Shown here: piece after piece, positions 23,931 to 31,694 of the stretch | How the letters are laid out: the number at the start of each line of letters is the position of its first letter | Position numbering within the stretch: the first letter of the stretch is position 1 | Assembly: GCF_039962115.1 (NCBI RefSeq) | Contig: NZ_JAMPKJ010000058.1 | Span: 1 to 36,589 of the forward strand | Direction of reading: 5' to 3' | DNA from: Funiculus sociatus GB2-C1 | GTDB lineage: Bacteria; Cyanobacteriota; Cyanobacteriia; Cyanobacteriales; FACHB-T130 | Length of the DNA: 36,589 nt | Made by a program: the position numbers and the translations under genes | The notes under the pieces: generated by a model | What the model was told of the DNA's origin: nothing | What the model saw: the letters and a program-made list of their open reading frames with translations, nothing else | Databases searched by the model: none

Positions 23931-25463
23931 ATGTTCGGGCAACAAGAAGATCAGATTTTAGTAGAAGCGAGTCCTCTCCCGATTCAGGAAATCCCAGAGG
24001 ATAGGGCATTAACAGAGACAAAGCTGCCTCCAACTGCAAACCCGCATCTTAAAATTCCCAAGCGAGAAATTCGGACAAGCCTCAAGGCATTAACTACCGA
24101 AGGAGCCTTCGCTACAGTCTTTTACAGTATCATTGGCGGCGCGTTGCTCAGTAATTTCTTGCTGGATCTCGGTGCCAGTACAGTGGAAATTGGTCTGCTC
24201 GCCTCGATTCCCCAACTGACAAATCTGCTGCAACCGCTGGGAGCCTTTCTGGGAGACCGAATCAAGAGCCGCCACTGGTATTCCTTCTTGATTTTCGGCT
24301 CGTCGCGGCTGCCGTGGTTGCTGATTGTGCCAGGGATTTGGTTAATCAGCACCTCTCGTATCCAGCCGCGCCAGTTGGTGCTGTTGACATTGGCAATTAT
24401 CTGCCTGAGTAATTTCATGGAAGCTTTGGGTCGTGCTTCCTTTCTCAGCTGGATGGCTGTGTTAGTACCGGAGCGATTGCGGGGGCGGTATTTTGGCTTA
24501 CGCAATAGTGTTGTGACGTTGACCAATCTCATCGGCGTGCCGCTGCTGGGTCTAACGGTATCGAAGTGGCCCGGTGGTTCGCTCCAAGGATTCGGTGCGG
24601 TCTTGGTTCTGGGAGTTGTGTTTGCAACACTCAGCCTCGTCTTTCAGTTCTGGATAACTGATGTCAATCCGCAGCTAGTACACGCCGCCGATTCGGATAC
24701 AGACCACAGTTCGCCCTGGAGGAAAATTTTTAGCTTCCTCAAGGATGGCAATTTTTTGAGGTTTTTGTTTTACTCAGCCTTGTGGAGCTTTGCGGTTAAC
24801 ATCAGCGCTCCCTTCTTTAACCTCTACTTGCTGGGAGACCTCAACTTAGATGTGAGCGTGGTAACGCTCTATAACAGTTTGGGAGCTGGTGCTAACTTGC
24901 TGATGCTGATGTTCTGGGGCAAACTGGCTGACCGGATTGGCAATCGCCCACTGATGATAAGTGTGGGAATCTTGGTGGCTCTGACGCCTTTACTGTGGCT
25001 AGAAGCTGGAACCGCTCCAATTTTCCTTTGGGCCTGGTTCCCTTTGTTGCACATCCTGGGCGGTGCGACGTGGGCGGCTATTGACCTGTGCAGTGGTAAT
25101 CTGATGATGTCGGTGACACCGCTACGCAATCAGTCGATTTATTTTGCTGTTGCGGCGGCGGTTCCTGGTATCACTGGAGCAATCGGAATTAGCGTTGGTG
25201 GCTATGTCGCGACTGTGACTAATTTTGGTGGCTTGCCAACGGCGTTTGCTCTCTCAGCCGTCCTGCGGTTAATTGCCCTGCTGCCCTTGGTGTTTGTTCA
25301 TGAGCAGCGCTCTGTGCGCGTGCGTCAGCTAATGAAAGTCCTGATCCCAACACTCAAGCGCCAAGCCGGGGCCATTCAAGCAGGACGCACCAGTTTGAAG
25401 CCATTACCATTAATAGAACCTGAGAAAGAAGGTTCACCGGCAAGCTCATCCGCTCAGTCTTAA
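23931..25463 (+). CDS. MFS transporter, tandem copy 1
   Basis: A 510-residue membrane protein with about 12 helices, started at the ATG at 23931 (a TTG four codons upstream is less likely). It has a 50-residue hydrophilic N-terminal extension with Glu and Pro before the first helix. MFS signs include PLGAFLGDRIKSRHWY after helix 2 and FWGKLADRIGNRPLM after helix 8, the two halves of the G-x-x-x-D-(R/K) loop motif. The substrate is unknown; nothing identifies it as a drug, sugar or siderophore carrier. It is closely related to the next gene. A hairpin follows its stop. Confidence 0.85.
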   Translation: MFGQQEDQILVEASPLPIQEIPEDRALTETKLPPTANPHLKIPKREIRTSLKALTTEGAFATVFYSIIGGALLSNFLLDLGASTVEIGLLASIPQLTNLLQPLGAFLGDRIKSRHWYSFLIFGSSRLPWLLIVPGIWLISTSRIQPRQLVLLTLAIICLSNFMEALGRASFLSWMAVLVPERLRGRYFGLRNSVVTLTNLIGVPLLGLTVSKWPGGSLQGFGAVLVLGVVFATLSLVFQFWITDVNPQLVHAADSDTDHSSPWRKIFSFLKDGNFLRFLFYSALWSFAVNISAPFFNLYLLGDLNLDVSVVTLYNSLGAGANLLMLMFWGKLADRIGNRPLMISVGILVALTPLLWLEAGTAPIFLWAWFPLLHILGGATWAAIDLCSGNLMMSVTPLRNQSIYFAVAAAVPGITGAIGISVGGYVATVTNFGGLPTAFALSAVLRLIALLPLVFVHEQRSVRVRQLMKVLIPTLKRQAGAIQAGRTSLKPLPLIEPEKEGSPASSSAQS

Positions 25464-25478
25464 GATGCCGAATTGACG

Positions 25479-25506
25479 AATCCCTCCCCGTTCACGAGGA
25501 GGGATT
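25479..25506 (+). terminator. hairpin after MFS copy 1
   Basis: AATCCCTCC (25479-25487) pairs with GGAGGGATT (25498-25506), a 9-bp stem with a 10-base loop, 16 bases after the stop codon. The tail is short on T residues (TTTGTGTT spans the stem end), so termination may be partial. Confidence 0.5.
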
Positions 25507-25540
25507 TGTGTTCATGTAATCAACTATGAACCATCAACGA

Positions 25541-25588
25541 GGCGGCTCTCCTCCCACCTCTTTTAAAAGAGGTGGGAGGAGAGCCGCC
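25541..25588. repeat. 48-bp perfect palindrome without spacer
   Basis: GGCGGCTCTCCTCCCACCTC with TTTT is followed at once by its exact complement. The 24-bp arms have no loop. It lies between the two MFS genes, about 115 bp before the second. Uses could include a termination or RNA-stability structure; it could also be a small mobile repeat. Confidence 0.9.
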
Positions 25589-25672
25589 TTCTTTGATACC
25601 CAAACCTGTCACGAAATCTATCTTAGTGAGGATGTTTTAAGAAGCAAAAAAAACAAAGTTCTCTAGTTCGGG

Positions 25673-25678
25673 TATAAT
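25673..25678 (+). promoter_or_regulatory. -10 box for MFS copy 2
   Basis: A consensus TATAAT lies 27 bp before the ATG at 25705. There is only a weak -35 match (AAAACA near 25649) at the right spacing, so an activator may be needed. The short leader leaves little room for other control. Confidence 0.4.
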
Positions 25679-25704
25679 GTAGCATATGTTACAGAAATAT
25701 ACCC

Positions 25705-27183
25705 ATGAATCCTCTAGCCACAGGATTACTGAACGGGGCAGCAATAGTAGTTGAATTTCAACAAACCGAGAAAGATTTAGTATTAAAAGTCCAACCAGAG
25801 GATAAGGCATTATCCGAGACGGTACTTCCTGCAAAGCCGCCCTTTAAAATTCCCAAGGCAGAAATTCGGACAAGCCTGCGGGCATTAACGACCGAAGGAG
25901 CCTTGGCTACGGTCTTTTACAGTATTATCGGCGGCGCGTTACTCAGTAATTTCTTGCTGGATCTTGGTGCCAGTGCCGTCGAAATTGGTATGTTCGCCTC
26001 CATTGCCCAGCTGACGAATCTATTGCAACCGCTGGGAGCCTATCTGGGAGACCGCATCAACAGCCGCAACTGGTATTCCCTGTTGATTTTCGGCACCTCG
26101 CGGCTGCTGTGGTTGCTAATTGTGCCAGGGATTTGGTTGGTCAGCACATCTCGTATCCAGCCGCACCAGTTGGTGCTGTTGACATTGGCAATTATCTGGG
26201 TGGCTAATATCTTGGAAGCTTTGGGTCGTGCTTCCTTTTTCACCTGGGTAGCTGTGTTAGTACCAGAGCGATTGCGGGGGCGGTATTTTGGCTTCCGCAA
26301 TAGTGTTGTGAACTTGACCAATCTCATCAGCGTGCCGCTGCTGGGTGTAGCGGTATCGAAGTGGCCCGGTGGAGCGCTCTCTGGCTTCGGTGTGGTCTTG
26401 GTTGTGGGAATTGTGCTGGGGATAATCAGTCTGGGCTTTCACTTCTTGATGACTGATGTGAACCCAAAGCTAGTACACGCCGCCACTGAGGATACAGAGC
26501 AAGGGGCATCCGGGGAGAGAGTTTTTAGCTTCCTCAAGGATGGCAATTTTTTGAGGTTTCTTCTTTACTCAGGCTTGTGGAGCTTTGCGGTTAATGTCAG
26601 CGCTCCCTTCTTTAACCTCTACTTGCTGGGCGATCTCAAGCTAGATGTGAGCGTGGTAACGCTTTATGGCAGCTTGGGAGCTGGTGCTAACTTGCTGATG
26701 CTGATGTTCTGGGGTAGACTGGCTGACCGGATCGGCAATCGCCCGCTGATGATAATGGTAGGAATTTTGGTGGCTCTAACGCCTTTACTTTGGTTAGAAG
26801 CTGGAACCGCTCCAATTTTCCTTTGGGTTTGGTTCCCCGTGTTGCACATACTCGGCGGTGCAACGTGGGCGGCGATTGACCTGTGTAGTGGTAATCTGAT
26901 GATGTCGGTGACACCGCTACGCAATCAATCGATTTATTTTGCGATCGCGGCGGCGGTTCCTGGTATCACTGGAGCCATCGGAATTAGCATTGGTAGCTTT
27001 GTCGCGACTGTGACTAATTTTGGTGGCTTACCAACGGTGTTTGCTCTGTCAGCCGTCCTGCGGCTGTTTGCCCTGCTGCCCTTAGTTTTTGTTCACGAGC
27101 AGCGTTCTATGCCTCTGGGTCAGCTAATGCGAGTCCTGTTCCCAGTCACACAGCCAACAAAGCTGATTGCAGCAAAGGAATAA
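25705..27183 (+). CDS. MFS transporter, tandem copy 2
   Basis: A 492-residue paralog of the previous gene with the same overall layout: a hydrophilic N-terminal extension, 12 helices and the loop motifs PLGAYLGDRINSRNWY and FWGRLADRIGNRPLM. Identity with copy 1 is high through the helices; the N- and C-terminal tails and the central cytoplasmic loop differ most. This suggests a duplication followed by change in the soluble parts. Its own promoter-like TATAAT suggests it can be expressed separately from copy 1. Substrate unknown. The next gene runs the other way, and the two stops are 20 bases apart. Confidence 0.85.
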   Translation: MNPLATGLLNGAAIVVEFQQTEKDLVLKVQPEDKALSETVLPAKPPFKIPKAEIRTSLRALTTEGALATVFYSIIGGALLSNFLLDLGASAVEIGMFASIAQLTNLLQPLGAYLGDRINSRNWYSLLIFGTSRLLWLLIVPGIWLVSTSRIQPHQLVLLTLAIIWVANILEALGRASFFTWVAVLVPERLRGRYFGFRNSVVNLTNLISVPLLGVAVSKWPGGALSGFGVVLVVGIVLGIISLGFHFLMTDVNPKLVHAATEDTEQGASGERVFSFLKDGNFLRFLLYSGLWSFAVNVSAPFFNLYLLGDLKLDVSVVTLYGSLGAGANLLMLMFWGRLADRIGNRPLMIMVGILVALTPLLWLEAGTAPIFLWVWFPVLHILGGATWAAIDLCSGNLMMSVTPLRNQSIYFAIAAAVPGITGAIGISIGSFVATVTNFGGLPTVFALSAVLRLFALLPLVFVHEQRSMPLGQLMRVLFPVTQPTKLIAAKE

Positions 27184-27203
27184 GTTTGCTCCTAAATCCA
27201 TGC

Positions 27204-29375
27204 CTAATCCGGGTCTTGTCCCTGCTGCCGCATCTCACATTCTCGGATAAATTGCGCGATCGCATTTTTCCGATCTTCTGTTAACTCGCTTGTTTCATCG
27301 AGGCGGCTGATTCTCTCAAGGATCAAGGATGGTTCAAGATAGGGTTCAACCCACTTAGGGTCAAGTCTGTAGCCTGTTTTTTGCGTCCCGTCTGACCCAT
27401 ACTCACTAAAATCTTTTTGCAGGAACTTCTCCAAGAAATTAACTAGCCCTTCGTCATTATCAATAATCTTTTCAACCCATTGCTTGACTTCCTCTTCTCC
27501 TGCCCAAGCTTGCCAATAATGTAATCTTTCAGATAGTTTTGGGGCTTTCAGTAGAGAGTTTTGTTGTGCAGCATCTCGCAGCCGCTTCAAGGCTATTTCT
27601 TCAAGTTCTTTAAGGTGTTCTACGCTCTGGAGCCATTCCTCTTCGGGGATAGATTCATCGGCTTCATACTTACCTTGTTCCTGACCCAAGGTTGCTACTT
27701 CACCCACGATTATGGATAAGGCTTTACCGTTTGACATTGCCTCTTTCAAGGTTTCAAACCGTGCTTGTTCGTCAATCCGACGCAACAGTTGAGAGATAAG
27801 GCGTTCAATTCTAATGTCATTACCAAAATCAAACATCCCCTGGGGTTCGTCTTCCGGAGATAAAAGCTGGTCGCCAACATCCAACAAAGCTTTCACAATT
27901 GAAGGAATGCAATGGGTAGGAAGTTCTTTTTCAGTGTAATCCTCAAGCTGTTCAAGAAATGCCCGAACTTGAGTCGTGCCATCAGAGCGTTTTTGATGAG
28001 CGAGTTCTACAAGATTTTCTCCAAATGCCTTTGCATCTTTTGTCAAGGCAAAGATTGCTTTAATCTCAGCATCAGAGAATTCATCTTGTGTTAATACCAG
28101 ACGGAAGTAGTTGGGAAATATATCTAAGCTACAAATACGTAATTGCTTGCGCCATATTGACTCGTCTTGTGCAGGGGAGGAGGTATTACGCCAAACGGTT
28201 TCTAATTTAGGAAAAAGGTGCAATAGCAGCCGTTTGATTGGTTCTTTATCCTCATTTTCCAGCTGAGCCAGCCACGAATGGTGAAAATCTTTGATTTCGT
28301 CTAATGTCGGAATTAGATAACCTTTGGCATCCGCGGTTCCCGCAAAGAATGTAGGATTTTTGCGGATTATGTCATATATCATTGGGCGAAAAGCCCGCAA
28401 GGACTCAATAGCAATGAAGTCAACTGAATTTACCTCACCTTTCACCCCTGGATATGTCACGGTTAAGAGGTTGGTCAGGCGAACAATGTCGCGAGGATTG
28501 GTAATAAAGTAGTCTATTCCTTGTAAGTAAACATTGCCCCATCGATTTTGATTGAATAGTTCTTTTGGGGTGTCAGCCAGTATGCCATTGAGTTTTTCAA
28601 AAAGTAACCTGCGAAGTGAGGTTTTATCTGGCAGAGGTAACTCAAAAGCAGCTTGAACAATCTGAGAAAGGTAGGTCTCTCCAGGTATAGGTTGTGTATT
28701 TCCAAGGGTTTTGATGACAACTTCTTGATCGAAAACGAGCAAATAGACAACGTTAGTAAAATTTGGAATTGCTTTAATAAGGTGAAATAGCTGACTAATA
28801 TCCTCAGCAGTGAGCCTGTCAATATCGTCAATCGTTACTACGATTCGCGGATGCTGCTGTTCGAGTGTATCTTCGACTTCTTCTTTTAAGTCGGAAGTCT
28901 CCTTTTCTTTATCGTCAAATAATCTTACGAGTGCATTACTAGCTTGAGCATAAGGAAGAGGAATTTCAGAAACAACTTTAGCAAGATCGGTTATTCGACT
29001 TATGAAGCCTTTGGGGACAGCTTTGAATTTGCTCAAAACTGTCTGTAATTCGTTAATAAAGCGCCTTGTGATGTCTTCGCCCCCTGAAAATAACCAGGGA
29101 TTAAAAGGGACGATAATAGGTTGTTCGCTCTTTGGCTTTTGCTGGAGATAGTACGTTAAGAAGTTCAATAGTGTCGATTTGCCAAAACCTGAGGAACCGT
29201 AAACTGCAATAACGAACCCTTCAGGAAAGTTCATTTGGCAAATACTGTCTGCAAGATGTTTGGCAAAGGGTGCATATCCTAATCGGTCTTGTTTCGGCTC
29301 GATTAAGGCGTTGTCTGCCGATGGGTCACTAAAATCCTCTGGCAAGACCTTTGAATCGTTCTTTGTTTGAGCCAT
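27204..29375 (-). CDS. KAP-family P-loop NTPase
   Basis: A 723-residue protein if started at the ATG at 29373-29375; an ATG 20 codons upstream (29435) is also possible. Walker A is GSSGFGKST (60-68), followed by NPWLFSG (92-98), a strong KAP sign. Walker B is IVVTIDDIDRL (178-188), and TNPRDIVRLTNLL comes later. Many KAP NTPases carry membrane helices between Walker A and B; none are seen here, so it is probably soluble, as PifA of the F plasmid is thought to be. The C-terminal 350 residues are helical, acidic and of no family that I recognise. KAP members include phage-exclusion proteins, so a defence role is possible. It stands alone between transporter and regulator genes. Confidence 0.85.
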   Translation of the reverse strand: MAQTKNDSKVLPEDFSDPSADNALIEPKQDRLGYAPFAKHLADSICQMNFPEGFVIAVYGSSGFGKSTLLNFLTYYLQQKPKSEQPIIVPFNPWLFSGGEDITRRFINELQTVLSKFKAVPKGFISRITDLAKVVSEIPLPYAQASNALVRLFDDKEKETSDLKEEVEDTLEQQHPRIVVTIDDIDRLTAEDISQLFHLIKAIPNFTNVVYLLVFDQEVVIKTLGNTQPIPGETYLSQIVQAAFELPLPDKTSLRRLLFEKLNGILADTPKELFNQNRWGNVYLQGIDYFITNPRDIVRLTNLLTVTYPGVKGEVNSVDFIAIESLRAFRPMIYDIIRKNPTFFAGTADAKGYLIPTLDEIKDFHHSWLAQLENEDKEPIKRLLLHLFPKLETVWRNTSSPAQDESIWRKQLRICSLDIFPNYFRLVLTQDEFSDAEIKAIFALTKDAKAFGENLVELAHQKRSDGTTQVRAFLEQLEDYTEKELPTHCIPSIVKALLDVGDQLLSPEDEPQGMFDFGNDIRIERLISQLLRRIDEQARFETLKEAMSNGKALSIIVGEVATLGQEQGKYEADESIPEEEWLQSVEHLKELEEIALKRLRDAAQQNSLLKAPKLSERLHYWQAWAGEEEVKQWVEKIIDNDEGLVNFLEKFLQKDFSEYGSDGTQKTGYRLDPKWVEPYLEPSLILERISRLDETSELTEDRKNAIAQFIRECEMRQQGQDPD

Positions 29376-29595
29376 GCAGTCTCTCTCTTTGTTAGCTAAG
29401 GTGTCCTTGCCATTGAACGTTCGTTTAATTAACATCCCCCTGGCGTGCTGAGTGTGGGGTGTTGAATTACGTCCTAATCATGCGATCGCTTATCTTTATA
29501 CCAATGCCCATAAAGTATCATCAATGAAGCTCTGCTCTTGTCTACTGTTCGATGGACATTAGCATTAAGGCTGGTTGTGTAGAAGGAACACATTG

Positions 29596-30303
29596 TCAGT
29601 GTTCTAGCAACCTAGCGTACTGACTTTTGATGATTCCATAACACGAACAGGAAGCGGCTTCTAATTTCTGTCGATTCAGGATGCTTATTCTGCCACGGTG
29701 GTAGCGAATCAGTCCTGCCTGTTGAAGGCGGCTAGCCGCCTCCGTGACCCCCGGACGTCGTACACTCAGCATTTGAGCCATAAATTCTTGAGTTAGCTGC
29801 AACTCGTTTGACTCTACAGTATCAGAGACGAGCAGTAGCCAACGGGCAAGTTTCTCATCGATTTGATGCAGGCGGTTACAAGCCGCATTTTGTGAGGTTA
29901 GAGCGTACAGGGCTTGCGTGTACCGCAACAGCAAGCTTTGCAGTACACCACCCTGTCCAAACTCAGTTTTAAGTAAGCTTGCCTTCATCCTCATGCCTGA
30001 GTCTTCTCGCTGCACGAGCGCGGTTATGGTCGCGATGTTGTCTCCCAAAAGGTCGGGCATACCTGTAACTCCGTCATTACCCACTATGCCGACTTCGACG
30101 TTCGAGCCTTCTTCCGTAGTCGCAATCAAAGAAACTATTGCACGATGGGGGAAATAGACGTATTCGATTGATTCGCCTCTTTTGTAAAGGACTTGCTTGA
30201 GAGGAAGCGGAACGTTTTCTAGATGTGGAACAAGGCGCTGGTACTCAGCTTTTGGCAGAGTGGCTAGCAGCCGATTGACTGGTTTGAGTGGAACTTTGGG
30301 CAT
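29596..30303 (-). CDS. Crp/Fnr-family transcriptional regulator, paralog 2
   Basis: A 235-residue regulator. The N-terminal half is a cyclic-nucleotide-binding-type beta barrel with EYVYFPHRAIVSL and EVGIVGNDGVTGMP. It lacks the Arg/Glu pocket pattern for cAMP, so the ligand is unknown. The C-terminal half has the Crp-type HTH with LTQEFMAQMLSVRRPGVTEAASRLQQAGLI, followed by a short strand and a Cys-containing segment (AASCSCYGI). That cluster of two Cys is present in the other copies as well. It is the second of a tandem pair on the minus strand and has its own conserved upstream element. Intact. Confidence 0.85.
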   Translation of the reverse strand: MPKVPLKPVNRLLATLPKAEYQRLVPHLENVPLPLKQVLYKRGESIEYVYFPHRAIVSLIATTEEGSNVEVGIVGNDGVTGMPDLLGDNIATITALVQREDSGMRMKASLLKTEFGQGGVLQSLLLRYTQALYALTSQNAACNRLHQIDEKLARWLLLVSDTVESNELQLTQEFMAQMLSVRRPGVTEAASRLQQAGLIRYHRGRISILNRQKLEAASCSCYGIIKSQYARLLEH

Positions 30304-30380
30304 GAGGTCGCGAGGAATTTCCTCGCCTTGAATGTTTTTAGAAAAAACAACTAACAGTATCAGGAGAAGAATTTAGACTC

Positions 30381-30393
30381 TAGTCCGAATGTC
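30381..30393 (-). promoter_or_regulatory. conserved element upstream of crp paralog 2
   Basis: Minus strand GACATTCGGACTA, preceded by CCTTTT as in copy 1 and thus containing TTGACA. It lies 78 bp before the start codon. Confidence 0.5.
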
Positions 30394-30446
30394 AAAAGGT
30401 GTTTATTTACCAGTAAGTTAGAACTTGGCTCTTGTATGCTGCATAA

Positions 30447-31160
30447 TTAACCGTCTGTGCCTAGCAACCTAGCGTACTCGCCGTTAATGATTTCATAACA
30501 CTCACACGAAGCCGCTTCCAAGTCTTCCCGATTCAGGATGGTAACATTGCCACGGGTGTAGCGAATCAGTCCTGACTGTTGAAGCGTGTGAGCCGCTTCC
30601 GTGACACCCGCACGTCGTACACCCAGCATCTGGGCGAGAAATTCATGAGTGAGCTGCAACTCGTTTGACCCTACACGGTCACAGACGAGCAGTAGCCAAC
30701 GAGCAAGTCTCCCCTCCAGATAATGGAGGCGATTGCAGGCAGCGCTTTGCGTGACGAAGGCGTGCTGTGCTTGTATGTACCGTAGCAGCAGACTTTGCAG
30801 TACACCACCCCGCCCAAACTCGGTTTTAAGCACGCTTGCCTTCATCCTCATGCCAGCGCCTGCTAGCTGCACCATCGCGGTTGTAGTTGCGATGTTGTCT
30901 CCCAAAGCGGCGGGCATACCTGTAACTCCGTCATTACCCACTAAGCCCACTTCGATCATCGAGCCATCTGCCATCGTTGTGAGCGCAGAAACTATTGCAT
31001 TCTGGGGGAAATAGACATATTCAATTGGTTCACCAACCTCTTGAAGGACTTGCTTAAGAGAAAGCGAGACTTGATCTAGATTGGGAAAAAGGCGTTGGTA
31101 CTCTGCATCTGGCAGAGCGGCAAGCAGTCGATTGACTGCTTGGGGTGAAGCGTTAGACAT
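30447..31160 (-). CDS. Crp/Fnr-family transcriptional regulator, paralog 3
   Basis: A 237-residue regulator closely related to paralog 2, with the same sensor barrel (EYVYFPQNAIVSAL, EVGLVGNDGVTGMP), dimer helix and Crp-type HTH (LTHEFLAQMLGVRRAGVTEAAHTLQQSGLI). The C-terminal Cys pair is AASCECYEI. The reading frame is complete. It is the first gene of the tandem pair; the gap to paralog 2 is 143 bp and holds a full promoter-like element, so each may be transcribed alone. In the dead copy at 22.6 kb the equivalent region has lost four bases. Confidence 0.86.
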   Translation of the reverse strand: MSNASPQAVNRLLAALPDAEYQRLFPNLDQVSLSLKQVLQEVGEPIEYVYFPQNAIVSALTTMADGSMIEVGLVGNDGVTGMPAALGDNIATTTAMVQLAGAGMRMKASVLKTEFGRGGVLQSLLLRYIQAQHAFVTQSAACNRLHYLEGRLARWLLLVCDRVGSNELQLTHEFLAQMLGVRRAGVTEAAHTLQQSGLIRYTRGNVTILNREDLEAASCECYEIINGEYARLLGTDG

Positions 31161-31234
31161 TGGGTATTACGAATCTCCTAGGGTTAACCCGTTGCAAGAA
31201 ACAACTGACGGCACGGGGAGAGGAGTTTATACCC

Positions 31235-31247
31235 TAGTCCGAATGTC
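31235..31247 (-). promoter_or_regulatory. conserved element upstream of crp paralog 3
   Basis: Minus strand GACATTCGGACTA, preceded by TCAA in place of TTTT, so the -35 match is weaker. A TATAAA lies a few bases further in the gene direction. It lies 75 bp before the start codon. Confidence 0.5.
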
Positions 31248-31307
31248 TTGAGGTGTTTGATGACCAGTAAGTTAGAACCTGGCTCTTATATTGTAGCAAA
31301 CTGAAAT

Positions 31308-31347
31308 TCTGTGCCGCCTCTACCGCTTGCGGTAGAGGCGGCACAGA
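31308..31347. repeat. 19-bp perfect hairpin upstream of crp paralog 3
   Basis: TCTGTGCCGCCTCTACCGC pairs perfectly with 31329-31347 around TT. Compared with the sister hairpin at 23428-23465, a G-C pair is changed to C-G in one stem position and a G-C to T-A in another, with both strands changed each time. Confidence 0.85.
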
Positions 31348-31486
31348 GCCAAGAGGTGGGATTATAAAGGGTTGCGATCGCGAAGTGCTGCGGCTTATAG
31401 CAGATTGTGTTAGCGCAGCTTTCTGGAAAGCGATCGCGGAGCATCCCAATGAAAGTAAATTGCCCACAGACTTCGTTTGTATAGCT

Positions 31487-31632
31487 GCGATTTTCAAGAT
31501 GTTGTTGGCGAATTCGGAAGACCTAACCCCCCAGCCCCCTTCCCTGCAAGGGAAGGGGGAGTCCGGAAGCCCCTCTCCGATCAAGGGGAGGGGTCACAAC
31601 CTTCGCTAGACCAACAACATCTTTTCAATCGC
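31487..31632. repeat. 146-bp MITE-like repeat
   Basis: GCGATT..CAAGATGTTGTTGG at 31487-31508 is inverted at 31611-31632 with three mismatches over 22 bases. The inside has two strong hairpins of the CCCCTTCCCTGCAAGGGAAGGGG and CCCCTCTCCGATCAAGGGGAGGGG kind. It is non-coding. Confidence 0.55.
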
Positions 31633-31694
31633 CAGATATTTTTGCTTGCATTGGAATGCACTCGCGATCGCAAACTTAGATAGCGTCAACTATT

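Larger units (their letters stand above)
31161..31694. other. gap with crp promoter, hairpin and MITE
   Basis: This holds the upstream element of paralog 3 (31235-31247), the 19-bp hairpin (31308-31347) and a MITE-like repeat (31487-31632). A protein-like frame at about 31382-31510 (LIADCVSAAFWKAIAEHPNE and onward) runs into the MITE and may be a lost gene; I do not count it as real. Confidence 0.4.

Noticed and set aside
25705-27183. MFS pair as drug or siderophore exporters
   Set aside because: Only general MFS loop motifs are visible; nothing identifies the substrate.
31385-31609. 74-codon plus-strand frame running through the MITE
   Set aside because: The second half translates the G/C-rich repeat core; at most the first 40 codons are a gene scrap.
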